In this document: piece after piece, positions 1-11,574 of the stretch
Numbering within the stretch: the first letter of the stretch is position 1
Layout: the number at the start of each line of letters is the position of its first letter
DNA from: Ascidia mentula
Taxonomy: Eukaryota > Chordata > Ascidiacea > Phlebobranchia > Ascidiidae
Length of the DNA stretch: 64,000 nt
Assembly: GCA_947561715.1 (NCBI GenBank)
Contig: OX387198.1
Span: forward strand, 14,012,001 to 14,076,000
Direction: 5' to 3'
Position numbers and translations under genes: made by a program
Notes under the pieces: generated by a model
What the model saw: only the letters and a program-made list of their open reading frames with translations
What the model was told of the DNA's origin: nothing
Database searches by the model: none

Positions 1-643
1 GATTTACTAAACTTTTACATTTGTCACGGAAAATGCCACAACCTAAGAGCATACGATGAACTAAAACAAGGATATAAAAATATTTTCAACGAAATACCAG
101 GCCAACAAAAGGAGACGCAAGTAGTGAAGGTACAGCAAATGTCCAGTATTGTGGATGGGGACCGATTATTTTTACTGCGCGGCGTGTAACATAGTTATTA
201 TGCTTATGGGAAGTTAAAAATCGTATTCAAGTGAATTTTGGATTTACCTTGCTTTAATTATGCTTAGCTTTGTAAATATTGGACTAAACATTGCTATGGT
301 AAAAAGTAAGAAACTGAAAAAAGCTTTCAAACAATGATACCTTGAGAACAAAAAATATCACTCAACGATATTTTATACACAGGTGACTCAAGAAAACTGG
401 AGTTTGGCTTCAGCAAAAGGTTTTATTCGCTCAACCGATGCTTACCAACTGTACATGCAGCACGTTAATGATGTCCACGGCGGAAATATGACAAAGGAAG
501 AAATAGCAGAACTCGATTCAGCGGAGATATTCGAAAAGAAAGTGAAGGATTTACTGGGAATATCTGGCAATTCGGTTAACGATGTTCTGTTTCATGCTCA
601 GTTTCCTTGCACTATTTTGTTGGGTAAAATCCCATCGCCATAA
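1..643 (+). CDS. SAM-dependent methyltransferase, copy A (3' part only)
   Basis: The window opens inside a coding exon (1-129, ends with AAG before GTACAG). It reads DLLNFYICHGKCHNL and on to FNEIPGQQKE, and aligns residue by residue with the end of exon 1 of the intact copy at 11971-13496 (DLYYYYQCRGNLHNL, FEAIPGHRKE). After a 253-bp intron the last exon runs 383-643, starting at the acceptor ACAG. It carries the family motif NWSLASAKGFIRSTDAYQLY and stops at TAA. The SAM-binding half lies outside the window. The last 15 residues (ending KIPSP) differ from the DVYVLLSKPF end of the other copies. A class I methyltransferase of the Tmt1/Crg1/DDB_G0268948 type is inferred from the paralogue; its substrate is unknown. 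Confidence 0.8.
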
Positions 644-889
644 ATTCAAAAATGAACTTTAAGCAATCCAAAACTTAAAGGACATTGCCTAAAAAGGCCA
701 CATGGCCTAACCTAAAGTGTTGTGTCAGATATAATTGCAGATTGAAATCTTTTCTAAGAAAACATACTGTATGTATTTCACCATTATGCATAGCCACATC
801 AAATTGCCACGACTGTATTTTTAAGTATGCTTGTGGTGCTGTTAGTCATCTTCTTCTGTCACATTGTTACTTTAATATGCTATCTTAAA

Positions 890-2218
890 TATAGTCAGTT
901 GGGGTAATTATCGGACAGTTAAAGTTATGGGGTAATTAGTGGACGCCACCATAGAAAAAATACTATGGTTCCCTCAAACTTTATCTTGTGCATGTGGTAA
1001 GCTGGAAGCCTCCCATAGTTAAAAATACCATGTGTTGTTTCTTCTGTGAAACACTGATAAAAAAAAGAATTTTTTTGTAATGGGGGTTTATTTCACAAAC
1101 TTTTTCAAACTAAGTGGATATAGTAATTTGTTAAAATTTAACAGTGTTTTAATGATTTGAAATTTCATTTAGGAAACACTGGCAGGTCAAGCCCTGAAGT
1201 TTTCAATGAAGGTTAACTCAAACCTCTACCTAGTCTGTCCTCTTAGAAAAATGCGTCCAATAATTACCCCATGCACATTTTTACATTCAGGGGTAATTAT
1301 TGGACACTGACACTACATATTAATATCATAGTACCAACTGTTTTGAGTGGTTATAACTGGGATTATATGTAATATAGGGGATGTGGGATGTGGGCAATTC
1401 AAAATAACAAGTTTGGATGATTCGAATTCTAAGCTATTCAAATCCAAATTCCAATTTTAAATCAAATTATCGAATTTAGTTTTATAACTTTTCCATAAAT
1501 TTCATCACATTAATTCTTCACCTATTTTCTTTTTATAAACATGGCATCAATGGCATGTAACAATTAAGAGATTATTACACTCATGCAGACCTTCGAAAAC
1601 AGTCAATTACTCTATTATGCAACCTGCAAAAACAGAATATTATGCAGTATTTTGGATTCGATTTAACTATTCTAGAATAGTGTGTTATTCTATATAGCCC
1701 CTTCCTTTATGTAAATGCAATAACCTCAATAAGAATGCCTAGAAAATAGATACAAAAACCAACAAAACTTTGGAATACCAGGAATTTATGAGGTGGATAA
1801 ACATTAACAAATCAGCAGTGTCGGGAAATTAGCAGACATTAAGAAAATTGGCGAGTAAACCCACATGATATGTAATATATCAGTGTCTGCACTTTATTTC
1901 CACATCTCATTGAACAAAAGGTTGTAAACCTGTTTTAAATTCACCTGAAACAGCATAGATTTGGCAAGTTTAGTACACTGTCCAACAATTACCCCACATG
2001 TGTCCAATAATTACCCCAATTGATGGGGTAATAGTTGGACAGTAAAAACTTAAAATATCTCCCAACATAGTTGCAAGTGACTGATGCTTTCATTTTAAAT
2101 CACAGCAGTGGTGTATAAGGTTTTACCCAATACAAAGCAAAACGAAATAACTCTAGATTTAATGTCAAAATTTGCAACGTTTTTGAAAAACGTCCGGTAA
2201 TTACCCCATTTGACTATA
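890..2218. mobile_element. Non-autonomous palindromic DNA element with TA target duplication
   Basis: Both ends carry the same inverted sequence: TATAGTCAGTTGGGGTAATT at the left and its near complement, ending CCCCATTTGACTATA, at the right (about 30 bp). The flanks fit a TA target duplication. The motif GGGGTAATTATTGGAC and its complement recur inside at about 902, 930, 1252, 1289, 1981, 2001, 2024 and 2193. No transposase reading frame is visible, so this looks like a 1.3-kb non-autonomous element. A TA duplication would suit Tc1/mariner or a relative, but the superfamily is not established. Confidence 0.6.
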
Positions 2219-2400
2219 TAATGTTTTGAAAGGTTATTGTGACCCATGAAAAAAAATTACTGGAAATTCGCTCATGTACTGGAAGATATCAGGTTTTATG
2301 TTACACTGTGTTTAGAAAACTTGTGTAGTTTAATATTGTATTCAAAGTACAGTTACCGCCTTGTTGACAGAATGTTACATCAGCATCAGCATCAGCACTT

Positions 2401-5400
2401 GAAAGAACCATTAATCAGGATCCAGTCAAGGTGGTAATCAAGCAGGTCAATCAAGGGAGTGAAGATCACATGAGTTCCTATGCGAGATCAACGGAGAGAG
2501 AAAACATCATTAGAGAAATACCAGTTTCATCAAATAGGGTTGCAAAGAGAGACGAATACGTCCCTGTTGTAAGAGATGTTGGCGACAGACGATACCATGG
2601 CTCACATCCTCAAGAAAGTGATGCTCCAAATCCTCAAACCGGCCAAGATTACAAGCTTTCAAACAAAACATGTTTACCACTAAGACAACAAAATTTTGTG
2701 CCAAATGACCGGCATGAGAAAATGGCAGAGCATCTCAAATTGCCAGGAAGGCGAATGGATGAGCTTTTTATCAGAGATCTGCAATCACGACACCAAGGTC
2801 CGAATCTAACGCCACCAAATAGCAATAGAAGAAATGAACCCCAGCACATAATGTTTCCCTGAGAAGAAATGAACCTCTAAGACGAGATATACCCCTCGGA
2901 CGAGATGAACCCCTAAGACGAGATGAACCCCAAAGAAGAAATGAACCCCAAAGACGAAATGAACCCCCAAGACGAGATGAACCCCAAAGAAGAAATGAAC
3001 CCCAAAGACGAAATGAACCCCCAAGACGAAATGAACCCCAAAGAAGAAATGAACCCCCCAGAAGAGATGAACCCATAAGAAGAAATGAACCCCTAAGAAG
3101 AGATGAACCCCAACCATCAAATAACCACTTAAGAAGAAATGAACCGCAGCAGTTAAATAAACTCCTGAGAAGAAAAGAGACTCCACAAAGAAACGAGGGT
3201 GAAAGAAGAAATGAACCCCAGCTTAGAAATAAGACCCACATGTGTAATATTACTAAACAAAGGCTGTTAAAGAGAGAATACCATGACACACATGAAGAAA
3301 GAGTAACAAGAAGTGCTCCACTGCATCCTGCTTCAAGCGATGGAAGACAACCTTCAAACCAGTTGAAACCAGTTTATCACCACGACAGTGCAAAGCACCC
3401 AGGTAAAGAGCAGGATGTCAAACATCCTCCGCCATACAAATCAAGACGCCTGTCTTCAGCGAGTTCAGAGAAATCTGCCCACAGAGCCAGGGAGGTTTTA
3501 CATGCAAGTGGTCAAAAACTGAATGTTCATGAAAGAAAACAAATTCCAATGAAGGTGACATCCAGACCAAAGGATGAGAAAAGCAGAGATATGCAAACCT
3601 CGCCCAGTTCAACTCCTAAACCAACTCAAAATGACAAGCCAAAGCAGATGGGTGAAAGAAGAACCTCCAACTCCACTTTGGAAAAGTGCCGAAATAAAAC
3701 ACAGGAAAAGGAAGCAAGTGGCAACAACGAGAAGTGTGTTAAATCACAAAAATGTGATGCCTGTTTCGGCGGGATAAGAAAGCGATTGGCTGAATCAGAC
3801 CACTATTCAAGAACTCCAACATTCAGTAGTTTGCAAAAAGTCCACTTACGTGATTTCAAGGTAGATATACATGTTTTCAAAGAAATTAAATGTGGCCACA
3901 AAAAGTGGAATGAAAATTTGTAATAGTCACTGTGACACCTAAATGATTACCGAACTAAAACCATACTATGTGTGAAATTGCAGTCAACACAGTTTATTTC
4001 AAATGTTAATTACAAAAATTTCATATATTTAAAATTTTGATTTAGAGTTTTGTGAGAGGTATGGCAATGAAATTGCTGAATTTCAAATATGATTTCAACA
4101 AGTACGATTCCACGAAGATACGAGATTTCGTCCATGATGCATCAATGTTTAAAGCAAGGAATTGTACAAATCCTAACATTTTTGGCAAAGAACATGCTGC
4201 TTGTATCTTGATGGATTTCTTCAAAAATGCAGATTCCGAAAAAATGATACCAGTAAGCCTATTGGAAGGTTAGTTTTTGATGGTTACATATTAATTTCTT
4301 TTTTATTGCAGGAAGGACTTGCAAGACAAATTAAGTCAAAAGGACCCCATTGGTCTGAAATTTCATACAAGAACTTTAGAAATCTTCAGGTTTGATAAAA
4401 GTTGACTTTATTTTCACAGCTAAATGTATCAATGCTTATCTTTTACCCTTTTAGGAAGCAGTTTTTCGCGAATGCAAAAGGCAATTCAAAGGTGCTGAAA
4501 AGTTGTCTGACTGTCCTTTACTTTCTAACGTTATCAGAAATTTCGACATTGTTTATCCTCAATTCTGTGGTGATGTTAAAGGTCTTGTTCAACTTTGGTG
4601 CTGGACGAACATGGCAAACCAGGTAATCACAGCAACCTTACATTCATAGTTTTCAAATGGGCTTTTGATGTATTTGTGACCGATGATATTGTTTATGTCA
4701 TATATTAGAAAGGCATTTCCAATCATATTCATTGTCATATTTTTTTAAAAACAAATACATACAAAAAATACTATGGTTTGTAAAAATATTTTGAAAACAC
4801 TTTTCAACAATATGTTTCAGCAGTGTTTTTTGGCAATATTTGTTTTTCCACAGATATCAGAGTCTAGTAAGCCAAGAGTGACTCGTTCAACAGCCAAACA
4901 ATCAGGCAAACCTGAAAGTAATGATAGTCTCAAAAAGTGGTTGTGTGGTGCTTATGATTCTCCACCTTATCAAACATCAAGTAAGTGTTTAGCTTTGCAG
5001 GCGTCGTAAACAACAAATTCGCTGACATCCACTTCGCAAGTATTGTAATGTTAGGCTGAACTTGTTTAATAAAAAAAAAAATTACAAACTGTTAATAATC
5101 AACCAAACTATGTCAAAACCTGGAAAAACTCAGACCCTCCTACGGTGCAGATTTGCAAACATTTAAAACAAATGCGCATATTGTTGTAATGCCATGCTTT
5201 CGCATAGCAAGGCAGGATCGCCCCACTGTGCAGGCCTTGGCTACGAAGCGTGTGAACCTTATGATCAGAATATTAGAGCTGTGATCGCCAAATATAAAGG
5301 GCCTGCGCAGTGGGGCGATCCTACCTCGCTATGCGAAAGAATGGCATTACTTGTGCGTTGTCTGATTACGGTGGTGGAGATCCTCTACGCATGTAAAGGT

Positions 5401-6591
5401 CGCACCAGTGTACCTTGGCCACAATATACCCCAAGAAGCCACTGAGCTCCTGTAGCTCATTTGGTAGAGTGTTGGGCCTGGTTAGCCCAGGGTCGTGAGT
5501 TTAAACCTCACAGGGAGCTTGATTTTTCAGATCTCGCTCCGACTTGTCGGGAAAAGTGGCTGATCCAGCTTGGTTGCAATGCCTTGGCTGCAAAGCCTGT
5601 GAACCTTATGATCGCATATTGTTGTATTGAGGTTTGCAGACTTGGCAGCCCAGGCAATGCAGCCTAGCTGGATCAGCCACTTTTTCCTGCTCAAGCTCCC
5701 AGTGAGGTTTGAACTCACGACCCTAGGCTAAACAGGCCCAACGCTCTACCAACTGAGCTCGGTGGTTTCATGGGGTATATTTTTGCCAAGCCTGCAAACC
5801 TCATGATTGCGATACGATAGCTGTGATCGCCAAGCAAGGTCTATGCAGTGGGGAGTTGTGTCATGTTAACCAAATGTCATTTCTACAAAAACATATTTTT
5901 AAAGAATACAAGAATATGGAGATACTCAGCAGTGAGAAGTGGGGCAATTGGGACAAGAAGAAAATTATTGGATTTATGTTGTCATGGTTCCTCGAAGGCT
6001 ATTTCAAAGCTTGTTACAGCCATGTAAGTTGCAGCTGTAGTTTAAACGTCTTTCATTTCAGAAAAAAAAACTGCTAAATTTCCAACTACAACCATACGTT
6101 TCACCAAAGCAGCTCCACAGTGGCTCATCTGTGTCGTTGGGTACCCAACTGATTAACAGCAACCGGAAGGTATCACATGGAAATTTCTGTGCCTGGTAGT
6201 TGAAAAGCCAGTCTAACAGTACAGTCACCAGCTGCACTGCCGGGACCTTCTAGGTTGACACAGTTTGCACAACTGTGTGCAACTTCAATGTTTCATGTAT
6301 CACAAGGAGATGATTTTATTTCATTTACTTTTAATAGGCTGTTAAGTGTGCACATCTACATGGCAAAAATATGATGTATTGCCGTTTATTTTATAAAAGT
6401 AATATTTTTATACTTAGTTGGAAAGCAAACGAAGAGCTTCTTCCAGTGAACAAAAGACTGAACAAGATCGGACAAAGAAGAATTCAGTTGCAGAAGTTGA
6501 TGAAAGGGGAGAAGAGGATACAGATCTTGATAAAATGGAAGTTATGGATGATATACTTGTGGAGCCATGTGATGTAATTGTGGAGTCCTGA
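2401..6591 (+). CDS. Uncharacterised multi-exon protein with charged hexapeptide repeat
   Basis: No family recognised. Exons that join in phase: about 2401-3860, 4046-4252, 4312-4389, 4455-4622, 4854-4980, 5905-6023 and 6418-6591 (TGA), all with GT-AG borders. The first large exon is basic and low complexity and contains 6-residue repeats (QRRNEP type). The following exons look globular, rich in Trp and Cys: FVRGMAMKLLNFKYDFNKY, HWSEISYKNFRNLQ, LLSNVIRNFDIVYPQFCG, KWGNWDKKKIIGFML. The tail is acidic and ends DVIVES. The reading frame of the first exon changes within its repeat at about 2858: the codons before it run to a TGA at 2860-2862 and the rest continues in another frame. This could be a one-base assembly error in a C run or a true frameshift. 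The 5' end and start codon are not resolved; ATG 2246 does not join in frame. Confidence 0.6.
2862..3115 (+). repeat. 18-bp tandem repeat coding for QRRNEP-type hexapeptides
   Basis: About 14 imperfect copies of an 18-bp unit (AGAAGAAATGAACCCCAA type) encode RRNEPQ, RRDEPL, RRNEPP and similar in the frame that continues to 3860. The unit is a multiple of three, so copy-number change keeps the frame. The long minus-strand open frames over this stretch, reading SFLLWGS-like repeats, are shadows. Confidence 0.85.
5446..5518 (+). repeat. tRNA-like sequence (SINE head or tRNA pseudogene)
   Basis: The start GCTCCTG and the end CAGGGAGC can pair imperfectly. There is an A-box-like TAGCTCATTTGGTAGAG and a B-box-like GGTCGTGAGTTTAAACC. 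The anticodon stem TGGGC/GCCCA encloses the loop CTGGTTA, which would give anticodon GGT, one that eukaryotes do not normally use. That, plus the inverted second copy nearby, argues for a tRNA-derived SINE rather than a working tRNA. Confidence 0.5.
5693..5762 (-). repeat. tRNA-like sequence, opposite orientation
   Basis: Read on the minus strand this gives GAGCTCAGTTGGTAGAGC (A box) and GGTCGTGAGTTCAAACCTC (B box) with anticodon loop CTGTTTA (GTT). The acceptor stem pairs poorly. It is about 80% like the plus-strand unit at 5446 and forms the other arm of the palindrome. Probably a SINE copy with an intact internal RNA polymerase III promoter. Confidence 0.5.
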
Positions 6592-7227
6592 ATAGCAGCA
6601 AGGTATTCATGCAAGCTGCAATCTTTTATAAAAATGCACGTGAATTACTACAAGTTATGGTTGTGTGTATGCTTGCTGAACTAAGATTTAAAAGTAAACA
6701 TTGAATCTGTTTGTTTTGTGAGCTACACCACTGGAACTGTAAGCACGGTAAACATTGCACCACTTGCTCTCCTCCAGGAAGTTGTTGTCCCAGTCCTCTT
6801 TAATTTTATGTAACATTTCACCCTTTTTCCTTAGTTTTATGCCTGTACAGTAGAGAATATTTTTACACATACTTTTTTAGTTTGAATGCAGTAAGTCACT
6901 GCAGCCAAACTTTTTTGGGGACTCTGAAAACATGAATACAATCTTTAATCATCTTAATATGTGGTGATAACATAACACCCTGGTATATTTTTTGATAAAT
7001 AACCATGAAATATACGTTTGTGCTGGATATATGGTTAGTGGTTTATATGATTGTTTTAGGATGATGGAGAAGAATGTGGAGGATATGACAGAGGTCCATC
7101 TTACATAGTACTCCACCTAGAAAAGACTCTGGCAACCTGTTGAAAAATAGTTTCAGCTGCTTCGTCTTCATAATGCTTTTAGTTTCGTTGTAGGATCTTG
7201 TGCTTTCGCTTTCTAGTTTGGTGTCGC

Positions 7228-7233
7228 AATAAA
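7228..7233 (+). terminator. Candidate polyadenylation signal AATAAA
   Basis: This AATAAA lies about 640 bp after the TGA at 6591. It may end the transcript of the uncharacterised gene; no other evidence. Confidence 0.3.
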
Positions 7234-8296
7234 CATTCTAATGCAGAGTTAATGCTTTATTATAATGCAGTCACTCTGTTTTGAGTCATTTGGTCCACCG
7301 AAATTGCTTGAAATTTGACTCTTAACAGGCCATCCTAGCTTTTATAGACTGTTGGTGATGTCTTAAGGACCCATATGACAATTAAACCAGAGAAATTGTA
7401 TTTACAAGGCCCTTTGCAATAATGCACCTGGCGACTGTTCCGCTTGTTTCCCAATGACTGTTGCTGGGTGTTGTGCCTTATATAGGGGCGTAATATTCTC
7501 CAGAGTAAAAAAAAATATTGCTCCTGGATGAGACAGTACAAAGAAAGGACTTGTATAGGGTGTTGCTTAGGCAATTTTTTCAGCAACTAATTTTGGAGCT
7601 ATTGTGTAGAGGTGAGATGGGCCTGTAAATATAGCCTGATATTTTAGCTGTCTTTTTAGTTTAATTTTCTACAGCACCCGGCAACGAGTAGCTACCTGAT
7701 TCAAAGTGCCCAAAAGCGCACTAAAACTGGCTCAAATTCGCCCTAGCAACAGCACAGGAATGTGCACTTACTCAACCGTAACTTTGACCCCCATACATCA
7801 CTGATTGCTTTGTGACTTGCCCCATTTCATTGAGATAGAGAATTCTACAAGGTGGTCATTTCCCGCTAAACTTATATCAAAAGGAAATACCAATGGGTCC
7901 TTAAGCCACTTATCTGCGTGGCGAGTCCGTTTTTAGTGGCCTATACGCAAGTGGTTTAAGGCTACTTCAATAAAATAGTTGTGATACAGAAAACGAAAGA
8001 GTAAAACGTTAATGTGTCAGTTCGTTTAAGCTAGAAGTCATAACGGGTCCTCGTAATGATAAACGCCACGGAATAATTTCCTATAACTTTTTCGGGCCCC
8101 TGTTAACTTTCAAACAAATGCTGTAACGATTAGTTTGGTTTAGTGAGCTAATACTGCAACTGGAATTATAGTTCTTGTAGTTTTAAAGATCGCTAAACAT
8201 AAACACAGTATGAACAATTATAACTTTCTAGTGAAATGTCACGGTTGGTATGTCAAAAGGTTTTGACGGAATTGCATCACAAACCCACCATCAAAC

Positions 8297-8446
8297 ATGC
8301 CAAAAAAGTCTCGGTCTGTATACCATGCTGGCTACAGGTCCCGTCGCCAATGGTCTGTTCTTAGAACTAAGTTCGGTCTGAGACCCAAACCGAAAGGAGA
8401 CTTAAAAAGGTGGAGCAAGTTGAAAAATGTAAAGCAAGCCAGATAA
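8297..8446 (+). CDS. Small basic open reading frame, 49 residues, doubtful
   Basis: ATG to TAA encodes MPKKSRSVYHAGYRSRRQW and onwards, with about one third Lys or Arg. No family recognised. Composition differs from the AT-rich surroundings, which is the only reason to list it. It may be chance or a remnant of a nucleic-acid-binding protein. Confidence 0.2.
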   Translation: MPKKSRSVYHAGYRSRRQWSVLRTKFGLRPKPKGDLKRWSKLKNVKQAR

Positions 8447-8751
8447 CCAAGTCGTCAGAAAGTCGGGGTGTAAATGTAAAAGAGTAGAAAGCGATATCTA
8501 AAGGCCAAGTTTACATAAAATATTAAAATGTTTTGAATCATGGTAAGCCGAATTCCCTACACTAGGAAGCTTAATAATGCAGCAATAATAGCCACCAAGC
8601 AGTAATATTACATGCAATGGCATGATAGGCAGGATCATTTTTTGTGTACATTAGTTAAGAGATATAACTTGCACTTAAACATATCGACAGACAATGACAT
8701 ATAATACGAACAAATGTGCCTATGATTGTCTTAATGATGCATTTATTATTT

Positions 8752-9100
8752 GATTGAACGAGTGAAACGACAAATCAAATTACAAATGTAATTTATGAAG
8801 ACGGTTCCTCTGAAGAATTGGTTGGAGTCGAAAATCGAAGCGGCCATTGGTTTTATTTACCACGCTTCTTTGTTGGGAAAATACTACTACACCGGGTCAC
8901 GAAGTTTTTTTTCAAACTTGATCCACACATAAGTATGTGTAAAACAGAATAGGCTGCACGAAATCGTAACTTTAATATTCGCACATATTTCTATGTTACA
9001 TAGGCTTATATGTGAATGAAATTTGGAAAAAACTTTGCGACCCGGTATAAAGTATCTTCCTCTTTGTTGAGGCACCGAAAGTTTTAATGGTATATCGTAG
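8752..9100 (+). pseudogene. Methyltransferase relic B, split by a MITE
   Basis: The stretch TGATTGAACGAGTGAAACG, followed by words matching GAAGAATTGGTTGGAGTCG and CCATTGGTTTTATTTACC, aligns with 12205-12350 of the intact copy (residues IERAQ, EELVGVEN and HWFDLPRFF). About 30 bp between the VEN and HWF regions are missing. The match stops at TCTTTGTTG (8867-8875) and resumes with the same nine bases at 9061, then GAGGCACCGAAAGTTTTAAT, which matches the EASRVLK region. It has no usable frame: a dead fourth member of the array. Confidence 0.8.
8876..9060. mobile_element. 185-bp MITE with 28-bp inverted ends and 9-bp target duplication
   Basis: The left end GGAAAATACTACTACACCGG and the complement of the right end, GGAAGATACTTTATACCGGG, are inverted repeats, continuing to GTCACGAAG and GTCGCAAAG. 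The nine bases TCTTTGTTG flank both sides (8867-8875, 9061-9069), an exact target duplication. The element interrupts methyltransferase relic B, so it inserted after that duplication. A 9-bp duplication fits Mutator- or Merlin-type elements; not assigned. Confidence 0.85.
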
Positions 9101-9808
9101 TTATGACATAGGTATTATGATCTTTTTTGCAAAATTCGTCAGAGTCAAGGTAAGACAAACATGTTGTAAAATACATTCCATTTACAAAACATGGACAAAT
9201 TAATTGTTTTTTTTATTTATAGAGGCTAAATAAACGTGTTTGCCTACAAATTTAATTTCAATGGTTACGGGATATAATGAGGATATTATTTGCTCTTTTG
9301 AAAAAAATCTGGGAGGAATCTTTATTGTGTGCTCCGTAGACGTAGTCAATATCGAAATGATACACGCACATTGCTGCGCACGAGCATTTAAGCCATGCAT
9401 TTAAATGGACGAAAACAAGTACAACGTTAAAACGACGTAAAAATTGATCAAAAGTTAGATCATAACTACGCAATGTGGGCTTGCAACTTTGTCACCTATT
9501 TCACAAAACAACAATTACGCTGTATAACACCATAAGCAAGGATATGGGGAACAGTTCTCCAGTCACGTGAAGGTTGAAAGATATGCAGCGAAGGATTATT
9601 TTTGTTGTGCAGCGAAGGAAGGCGCCAAGTGGAGCATAACGAAGAATTTTGAATGAAATGTTCGGCCGCAGAAAAAATACTTCTACTGACCACTTAGATG
9701 CCTGAAGACACAAGATTTGATTTTGCCATTGACATACTCATGTTGTATTGATAAGCAGGAAGAAACTTGTCACAGGAAAATTCCTATATCTTCGACTAGA
9801 CAAACATA

Positions 9809-10999
9809 ATGCTTCACAGAGTATACGGAAGTGAGACAATTACAGACGAGTATATCAAATATCGTCCCAAGTATTCAAACGAAGTCAGAGATGTTATTTT
9901 AGATTATCTACGAAAAGATAAGTTCGATCGTGACATTAAGTGTGAACTGATGGTTGAAGTTGGATGTGGAAGCGGTCAAGCCACAAACCTATTTGCTCCG
10001 TATTTTAATAGAGTTTATGCAACCGACATCGGTGAGGCCCAGATTGAACGAGCACAACAACAAAATAATTTCACAAATGTTGTTTATAAAGTCGGTAGCG
10101 CTGAAGAATTAGTTGGGGTTGAAAACCAAAGTGTGGATTTGCTTTTAAGTGCAACAAGCGCCCATTGGTTTGATTTACCGCGTTTCTTTGCTGAGGCATC
10201 AAGGGTTTTGAAGTCGAATGGTTGTCTTGCTATATTTGAATATCCTAGTCCAGCCCTATATCCCATGACGAACAAATATTTTCCTCCAAATTACTTTGGT
10301 GAATTATTTTACTATTAATTGTGTCGAGGCCAGCGGCATAATTTAAAAATCTACAAGGAAATCGCTGATCGGTACAAAAGAATATTTGAAGCCATTCCAA
10401 GCTTTCAGAAAGAAAGACAAAGTGTTGAGGTTGGTAAAGCGTGGAGAGTTTTAAGTCATTCGAAGTGATACAAATTTTCATGTCAAAAAAATATTCATGA
10501 GAGTTTTTCGTGTAGAAAAAGCAATTTGCTTGCTGTAGTTATGCTTTATCGATAATTTATAGCTAATAGTGGCGTCACTGATATATGTGATATGAAGCAA
10601 TGACATAGTTACAAACTTATAAACGTAGTCCAATGTTGCCATACAGAGAACTCGAATATATTTTGTCATGAAAATTGCGCATAACTGTGAATTGCATATT
10701 TCACCAACGTAGGAAATATTAATAAAATATGTTTACTTAAATACTTTGCAGATCGTATACGAAGACTGGAGTTTGTCGTTAGCCAAAGGCTTGATGCGTT
10801 CCACAGATGCCTATCAGTTGTACATGGAGCACGAGATGCAAGCACATGACGGACAACTTGATGACTTGTGGAGTTGGATTCAGTTGAATTGTTTTCAAGC
10901 AAAGTGAAAACCTCATTGGATGTCCAAGAAGCTTTGGACGACGACATTTTGTTTCTCGCAGTTTATGATGTCTATGTTTTGCTTTCCAAACCGTTTTAG
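9809..10999 (+). pseudogene. Methyltransferase pseudogene C
   Basis: Exon 1 (9809-10429, 621 bp, the same length as in the intact copy) encodes MLHRVYGSETITDEYIKYRP and the SAM-binding motif EVGCGSGQAT, but codon 170 (10316-10318) is TAA where the intact paralogue has a Tyr codon. After GTTGGT, exon 2 (10752-10999, acceptor TTTGCAG) encodes DWSLSLAKGLMRSTDAYQLY. It is then out of frame because the exon is 7 bp shorter than its 255-bp counterpart, the loss lying around 10860. Two independent lesions make loss of function likely. Otherwise it is close to the intact copy at 11971, so the duplication is fairly recent. Confidence 0.85.
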
Positions 11000-11574
11000 T
11001 TGTTAAAACAGTGTTTTGAACATTTTTTCTCATAGCTTTAAGATTGGCTATTTGCAAAATGTACGAAAATTAGACGAATCTTGTTTTGAAAAGCTCGCAA
11101 TGATTTGCAGTTAGATGGTAAATTGAAATATGGAGTTTAGTTTTGCAAAATACTTTGTGCACTAAACCGATATGTTTATCAGTGATGTGCTGGAGCTGTC
11201 TGGCAAATAATGCCCTTTTTCGGTTACGGCAGGCAAATCCCTGTATGGCAGACGGTTGGTAACATGATATTACAAGTATGTTTTGCAGGCGACTGTCAAT
11301 GCGTCATCCAGTATGCTCTTTGGCCTGGTTACCAAAAAACAACGTTCGCTTTGTAACAAAATCCGGTGGACAGATTTTCAGTGCCAATTTTCTTGGATTT
11401 GACAAAAGTAATAAGCGCAATGCTCAGTTGAACACAGTTTTCATTGAGTATCTGATTATTGAAATTCTTCTGATGATTATTTTTTTCCGTGCGGCGTGGC
11501 ATAGCAGTGTGAACAAAGAGGACGTTATACCCACTGCGTAGGTCCTTATTCGGCGATAACATGTATCGTATCGA

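Larger units (their letters stand above)
5180..5770. repeat. Composite foldback repeat with two opposed tRNA-like units, inside an intron
   Basis: The intron between the exons ending at 4980 and starting at 5905 is filled by nested inverted repeats. 5190-5238 (GCCATGCTTTCGCATAGC) pairs with 5300-5348 (GCTATGCGAAAGAATGGC). 5545-5585 (AAAAGTGGCTGATCCAGCTT) pairs with 5660-5690 (GCTGGATCAGCCACTTTTT). Between and outside these lie two tRNA-like sequences in opposite orientation. A related fragment occurs at about 11575-11645. A tRNA-derived SINE family forming a palindrome is the simplest explanation. Confidence 0.65.
6592..8750. other. Non-coding stretch, no convincing gene
   Basis: Downstream of the uncharacterised gene I see AT-rich sequence, short partial inverted repeats around GGGTCCTTAAG-type words near 7365 and 7890, and one small basic open frame at 8297. 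No long open frame, splice-consistent gene or recognisable element. Confidence 0.5.

Noticed and set aside
2771-3289. Long minus-strand open frames reading Trp-Gly-Ser-Phe-Leu-Leu repeats
   Set aside because: They are the complement of the 18-bp plus-strand repeat; the plus frame continues into phase-consistent exons, the minus frames do not.
5446-5518. Functional tRNA gene
   Set aside because: The anticodon would be GGT, the acceptor stem is mismatched, and an inverted second copy lies in the same palindrome; a SINE is more likely.
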